A stretch of 64,000 bases of DNA, taken from the NCBI GenBank assembly GCA_013368445.1, contig JAACJO010000006.1, positions 2,170,001 through 2,234,000 on the forward strand, in the 5' to 3' direction. This stretch comes from Leucocoprinus leucothites. Lineage: Eukaryota; Basidiomycota; Agaricomycetes; Agaricales; Agaricaceae. This document shows positions 58,912 to 64,000 of this stretch, piece after piece. The notes beneath the pieces were generated by a model that was not told the origin of the DNA, did not search any database, and saw only the letters and a list, made by a program, of their open reading frames with translations. Within the stretch, counting starts at the first letter, position 1. Each line of letters starts with the position of its first letter. The translations under genes and the position numbers were made by a program.

Positions 58912-59929
58912 GAAGGAAGGAGGGAGAGGAGGAAGGTAGTATTCACAAGAGGCGGCGAGGAAGTATCACAAGTTTCAGGGTTTGTAAGTTATCAAGGGAC
59001 CCAGATCTTAGTGAAGACTTGAGGCTGTCCTTGGGCACAACATGAGAGTAGTGACTTTCTACCGGACCCACTGATAGGCTTCTTCCCAGCTACTAGTCGA
59101 ACATTCGACAAACACAGCCAAATATATAGAGTTTATGTGCTCGAAGCGATTCGCGAAGCAGCTGTCAATGACCATCTTTCCCACCCCGACTTGGCACAGC
59201 ATGATTGTTTATAGGACGGGCACTCGATGGGGAAAAACTCGATGGGGGAACGGGGGCTCCGAGAAGCGGATCCTGAGCAACGTCGTCGTGTTCGGAGCCA
59301 GATAGAAATTTGAACCTGAAAGCCACGATAGCATCTATATTATCGATTCCGCGACGGAACTCAAATAAGTGTGCTGTGATTCCCGACGGAACCGGATCTG
59401 CGTTCCTTGGCCAGCACCGGGAATCAAGTGGTTCCAGATTTTTGAATGGACACGGCAAGGAAGTGTAGATGATTAGAGGGTTGAGCTAATGAAGCAGTGT
59501 GTGGAGAGCTCAGGTACTGCTCGGCCAGTGCTCTGTCGAGATTTGGCCGCTAGGTGTGGGATGATGCGATTGATGTGTTTCCCATCAACCCGGCATTTAA
59601 TGATTTCTTGCTCGGACAGCTCATATTGCAATCCTACGAGTACATGAAATTCCTACCAAGTGCAGAGCCACCCTACTAGCCGTTCCCTTGCTGTGTACTA
59701 TTCCTTCGATCTTTGGGCTCCACCGTCACTGACGCTTTCATAACCTCCGGCTTTTTCTCGGTCTTTCTCCAGAAACAGAGATACGGTACTCTGTTGTATT
59801 CTCTAAAGCTATAGCCACTTTGGTAATCTTCGGGACAGCGCCGATGTCATCCTCAGACGGTGTTTCTCCTGGGTCGCGTTGGCTCCTCTTGCCGGTTCCC
59901 TATAAGGTCAGGGTGTGTCATGTTCACAT
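58912..59929. other. Intergenic interval with an unsupported ORF
   Basis: A minus-strand ORF at 59165-59458 (97 codons) looks partly protein-like (LFEFRRGIDNID) but starts at TTG with no splice acceptor upstream. It could be a remnant. Confidence 0.4.
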
Positions 59930-61096
59930 TCATCCGCTATCCTGGAAATTCATGCGCACCTTCAAATCAATCACGACCTCGAACTGGAACTTCCTTTCCT
60001 CCTCTTCTACCCTTCGTAGGTTTGCGCGACTTGTATTCATGGCATTCTGCTGCTGCTCTGTATGGCCGGGTAGCTGAGAACTCCCTAGAGAGTTCGAATC
60101 CTCCTTGAATAGCCTTGAGCTACTTGGTGCTGAAGAGTCGACACGCCGGCTCTCCGCAACCTGGTGTTGTCCCTGCATTGCTCTCTTCAGAACTTCAATA
60201 CGAGTTGAAGTCTTCGATAGCCCAACCCCGTGATGAAGCCCCGAGCTCGATGATGAAGCATGCGATCCAGAGTTTCCCAGACTCTGAGACGCCTTCAACG
60301 CCATCAACTCTTTCTCGCATCTGCGCAACCGAGCCAACTCAGCTTCCTCCTCTCTCTTCTTTTGCTTTTTCGCTTCCTGTCGCAGCCTTGACTTCTCTTT
60401 CTTCGTAAGCCGCCGTTGCTGCGGCTCTTCCTTCTCCTTCGATGGTACTGGCTGCTTCTTGGCCCCTGAGCGGCGCTTAGCTCGTTTATCTCGCGCGTTC
60501 GCTTGTTCCGCGATCTTTTGATAATATGCTGCGAGATCCTCCCCCTCCTCCTCATCACCCTGATGCCGCTCGTCCTCTTTCTCCCCTATGGTGTGGAAGT
60601 ACGCTTCGATCGCCGTGTCTCGTTCTCGTCGTTCTTTGGTTTCTTTGGCTGGACCTGCCCACCATATATCGTTTATACGAGTAGATGACTCTTGTGGTAA
60701 CTGTCTCTGTTCGGTAGGCGCTCCAACTATATCTTGCTTCGGTACCTCTTCTCCGTTGTTTTGGGTAACTCGAGGACCTGGAACAACGAATGATTTTATC
60801 ACATCCACCTCATCCTCGACCCCAGATGGGACCGGACTACCAAATTCTCCATCTTCCAGCTCTGACACAGATGGGTCTGGATTATCAAGCTCGCCATCCT
60901 CCAATTCTGGCACCCGGATACTAGCCAGGCCCTCCTGCCTCATACCCTCACCTCCTGGTCTCACCACACCGCTCACACCACCCAAGTCCTGTCCTTCCTT
61001 ATCGTGCTGCCACGACCTTTCCTCGTTTTCGACCTTGATGTCTCCTGCCGGATACGGATCTCTGATCCACTCGGCCACTAGAGTAGTCAAAGTCAT
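59930..61096 (-). CDS. Charged hypothetical protein with coiled-coil stretch, 388 aa
   Basis: Single exon from ATG 61096. The N-terminal 60 residues are mixed. Residues about 62-92 carry an internal duplication, ELEDGELDNPDPS and ELEDGEFGSPVPS. Residues about 160-265 are Lys/Arg/Glu-rich (RRLTKKEKSRLRQEAKKQ) and predicted coiled coil or nuclear/nucleolar-type sequence. A Ser/Gly-rich stretch follows, then a short hydrophobic C-terminus (FQFEVVIDLKVRMNF). No named domain is recognised. The long ORF in dense, biased codons could in principle be partly compositional, but the plus-strand frames are shorter and less protein-like. Confidence 0.6.
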   Translation of the reverse strand: MTLTTLVAEWIRDPYPAGDIKVENEERSWQHDKEGQDLGGVSGVVRPGGEGMRQEGLASIRVPELEDGELDNPDPSVSELEDGEFGSPVPSGVEDEVDVIKSFVVPGPRVTQNNGEEVPKQDIVGAPTEQRQLPQESSTRINDIWWAGPAKETKERRERDTAIEAYFHTIGEKEDERHQGDEEEGEDLAAYYQKIAEQANARDKRAKRRSGAKKQPVPSKEKEEPQQRRLTKKEKSRLRQEAKKQKKREEEAELARLRRCEKELMALKASQSLGNSGSHASSSSSGLHHGVGLSKTSTRIEVLKRAMQGQHQVAESRRVDSSAPSSSRLFKEDSNSLGSSQLPGHTEQQQNAMNTSRANLRRVEEEERKFQFEVVIDLKVRMNFQDSG

Positions 61097-61517
61097 TAAG
61101 CTTAGAACAATAGTGATAGGAGAGATATCCCGCTGGTTGGTTGGCGGGGGCTAAATAAGAAGGGTGGAAGAACTAGGGGCTTTGATGTGTGAAGTGTACG
61201 TAAGTGGGAGTGTGATCAACAAAGGGATTAAGAATAGTTTAACTGAGAAACGATGTTCGAATATTGAATGTTCGATACACATGTCATCATAATCGAACGC
61301 GTATAAATAAGATTCATGCCAAATCCGTGGAATCCGAATGAGGGGTTGACAGATATTAAAATATTAAATGATAATCCAATTGATCTTTGTGTGCCATGAA
61401 GTAAATCTAGTGACTACTCGCAGATTGATATGAACAATCATACGAGAATGAAGAACCGAATGGCAGTAGACGAACACGAAGCGACATCCCCTGATCATCC
61501 TCTTACCTCTCTTCTAC
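61097..61517. other. Intergenic interval
   Basis: AT-rich spacer between two minus-strand genes; nothing recognised. Confidence 0.5.
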
Positions 61518-64000
61518 TTATCTAACATCATCTCCTCCATAGACGAAATCACTCCCTTCGCTGTCTTCTTCCTCTTCCCGTTGCTCCTCCACCGGTGCGG
61601 CGCTCGCCAGATCTTCATAAACAAAAGCCTCCTCTTCCTCCTCTTCCTCTTCCTCTTCTTCCTCCCCTCTACCTTCATCGCGCTCTTCTTCCCCGGAACC
61701 CCCCTCAACTTGGGTACCATACACAAAGTTATCATCCTCTTCCTCAGTTGTTTCTTCCTCCGAGCGCTCCTCCCCCGCTCCCTCAGCTTCGGCATCAGCA
61801 GTACCGGCATCAGCTTCTTCCTCTCCTACACCATCACCAGCTCCTCCATCTAAAATCAACCCTAACGCGCTCCTCTCCTCACCTAGCACTTCCTCCTCTT
61901 CCTCCTCTGCTGCCACTTCTACCTGTCTCTCCCTCTGCTCCTCTCCCTCATCAACACGCACATCTACCACCACCTCCTCAGGTTGCAGCCGCTCTTCAGA
62001 CTCGGATTCAAAAGGCGTCTTTTCCGAAACCACAGGGATCGTGAATTTCTCCACAACCTCCTCAGTTTGTAAATGCGCTGCTTTCTCATCATCGCCAAAG
62101 TCTTGGTTGTCATCAGAGTCGGGTTCTTCGATGACGTAACCAGCTTCTCGGAGGATAGGCCATGATTGGTCTCGGACCTGCAAGAGGCAAGAGGAACTGC
62201 TCAGGGAAGAATGAGAGGGGAGGAAAAAGAAGACGTACGAGGAGATTTTGTCCTTCACCCAGGTTTTTGAGAATCAGATGCTCATAAGAGCTGTGTAGAG
62301 ATCTCCGGAAGTATCGTGTCAGGAATGTGTGCATTGATTGAAGAGGCCATTGGTCGGGTACCAGCGTTATCACCTGTACAATGTATCCCACGTCAACGAT
62401 GTAATCATTGGTTAAACGAGATCAAGCACTTACGTCGACGACCTCCAGATTCACACCCTGCGAATTGAGAAGTTTCGTCGTTCGTTCTACACCCGACCCT
62501 CTATAACCAAAAGCGCAGGTCACGTTAGCTTAAACCACCTCAACGGGGCAGAGAAAGGGAAGGAAACGCACGTATCACTAGACCGCATATAGGTCCCCAC
62601 CAAATCCGTCAGCAGCGCTCTCTTCACATCATCTTTCACACTCTTCTGCCTCACCACCGCCGGAGCACCCACGTCAACTCCTTTCGCAGTAGCACCGACA
62701 TCGCCACCACCACGCCTCCCTGTCTTCCCAGAACCCGACTGTGGTTCAAACAACCCAAAATACCACTCCTTCAAACTCAACTCTGCGCTCGCTCCTATTG
62801 ATGGTGTTGTCGTTGGCGACGAAGCTGACGTTGAAGAGGTAGACTCTGCCACCGCCAGAGCGGATTTCGCACTAATAACTTCTCCACCGAGTATACAATA
62901 TGCTTCTGCCGATGCTTCGTCGCGCAGGGTATGTACAAGTGCTTCGAGTGCTTTTGCGTGATTACCCAGCTGTGTATTTATTTATTAGCTGATGTATGCA
63001 ATGAAATGGAAGGAATGGTGTACCTTTCCGTATAAAATGGCACATTCTAACGCCAACAAGCTCTCCACATCCACACCTCTCCCCTCCCCTCGCGTCGCTC
63101 CCCCATCCTCGTGTAATAGTCGATCCAAAACTGTCTTTGCGTCGTACACCCCACTTCCAGAGAGCATAAACACAGTTTTTAGTCTCGCGCGCTTAGAGGG
63201 CGAGTCAGGCGTCGTTGATGCAAAATACGTCAAGAACGACTGCCGCTGTGGTTTGTGGTTGGTGAATGAGGAAGGTTTGTGCGAGAGAGGAGGTGGGGAA
63301 GGTAATTGTGTCCGTATTCGAGATGACGAGGGTTGTTGATGTGATGATGAAGATGCTAGTGGTGATAATGAAGGGGTATAAGTATGTGGTGCTGAGGATG
63401 AGGGTGAGGACGCGTGCGGTGCCGAGGACAATGACGGGGGAGGGGGTGGAGAGGTGCTACGTGGACGTGAGGGTCGTGGCGAAGCATACGAAGACGCTAT
63501 ACCAGCCAGATCAGAAAAGGAATGCGTTAAAATGTGATATATCGTACATACCTTTCGCCCGCCATAATTTTAGTGTCCCATCGTCTTCTAGCCATCGTGA
63601 AAGGTCGTCGATACATGCGAGAGCTAACCGCGTGTGCAGGTCTGGTGACTGCCAAGACGAGAAATGAGGATGCGAGACAGATGAAAGTAGAATATGTGAT
63701 CCAACTTACAGTATGTCGTTTGACGAGAACGAGATGCTCCAAGTATCTCCTCCCCGCTGTCTCATTCGCAGACATAATCTGCTCAAGTAGCTCCAAGTCC
63801 CTCTCCTTCTCCTTCTCTCGATCTCTATCCCGGCGCTTTGACGACTCGGGCGGTATCAGAAGCTAAAGAGGACTACCATGTCAGAAAATTGAACTATTCA
63901 AGCACACGAGGTGGCATACCTTCATCCCTCGATCAACTTCTCCCCTTTTGAGCATCCACAGTCCCCATTTCAGACATGTATCTCTGTCACGCTTTAATCC
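61518..64000 (-). CDS. Vps39/Vps3-family vacuolar sorting protein (C-terminal 687 aa; 5' end outside window)
   Basis: Predicted exons on the minus strand: 64000(partial)-63920, 63862-63710, 63648-63552, 63496-63024, 62969-62572, 62500-62434, 62373-62239 and 62177-61518, all in phase. These proteins are CORVET/HOPS tethering subunits (or TGF-beta-receptor-associated homologues) acting on endosome and vacuole fusion. The visible part has YLEHLVLVKRHT, SPDLHTRLALACIDDL, a Ser/Pro-rich linker, LLALECAILYGK and LGNHAKALEALVHTL. The hallmark end is ITLVPDQWPLQSMHTFL, RYFRRSLHSSYEHLI and LKNLGEGQNLLV. The N-terminal CNH domain must lie beyond the right edge. Unusually, a ~200-residue acidic Glu-rich tail with three FVY motifs follows the conserved domain. 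Vps3 versus Vps39 cannot be settled from this part. Confidence 0.82.

Noticed and set aside
59165..59458. Minus-strand ORF of 97 codons
   Set aside because: Begins with TTG, and no AG acceptor lies just upstream to make it an internal exon.
60060..60130. tRNA-like B-box (GTTCGAATCC)
   Set aside because: No matching A-box or cloverleaf around it, and it lies within a coding region on the minus strand.
61595..62044. Plus-strand Pro/Leu-rich ORF
   Set aside because: Mirror image of the Glu-rich tail of the Vps39/Vps3-family gene on the other strand.

Overview
The window looks like nuclear DNA of a filamentous basidiomycete, most likely an Agaricomycete. The genes have many introns of about 49-60 nt with GT-AG ends and CTNAC/CTAAY-like branch points. 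The identifiable gene set (basidiomycete-type multi-pass membrane proteins, DUF6699 proteins, a BBE-like FAD oxidase, condensin subunit 1, a Vps39/Vps3-family protein) fits that group. Intron positions below were read by eye from splice consensus and frame continuity, so boundaries are predictions. No rRNA, tRNA, CRISPR array, intact transposon or prokaryotic feature was recognised.

Layout. At 0-4.3 kb there is a small unknown ORF, then a seven-exon gene for a divergent Spt5-like protein (NGN plus several KOW motifs) with a duplicated N-terminal module and a cluster of CACGTG sites upstream. At 4.5-6.2 kb there are plus-strand coding relics with in-frame stops. From 8 to 40.7 kb the window is dominated by a dispersed array of seven DUF6699 or DUF6699-like genes: 7970(+), 14802(-), 17312(-), 20310(-), 26687(-), 32379(+) and 39944(+). 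Two other genes are interspersed: an 11-exon secreted FAD-dependent oxidase (10087-12139) and a multi-pass membrane protein (12871-14153). Gene-poor DNA between array members holds a 123-bp tandem duplication and a four-copy array of ~240-bp units.

From 42.1 kb come a frame-shifted membrane-protein relic, then a 15-exon condensin subunit 1 gene on the minus strand (42785-47775) with a predicted GC-AG intron. About 6 kb of gene-poor DNA follows, with two related gene remnants. From 53.8 kb all genes lie on the minus strand: a Pro/Gln-rich hypothetical protein, a second 338-aa membrane protein, two hypothetical charged proteins (one probably nuclear), and the C-terminal 687 residues of a Vps39/Vps3-family protein that runs off the right edge.

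Interpretation. The single-copy housekeeping genes (condensin, Vps) sit in compact DNA at the right. The left and middle form a fast-evolving accessory region where one domain family has expanded and diverged into two types, surrounded by decayed sequence. The DUF6699 array is the best candidate here for an undescribed system; its function cannot be read from sequence.
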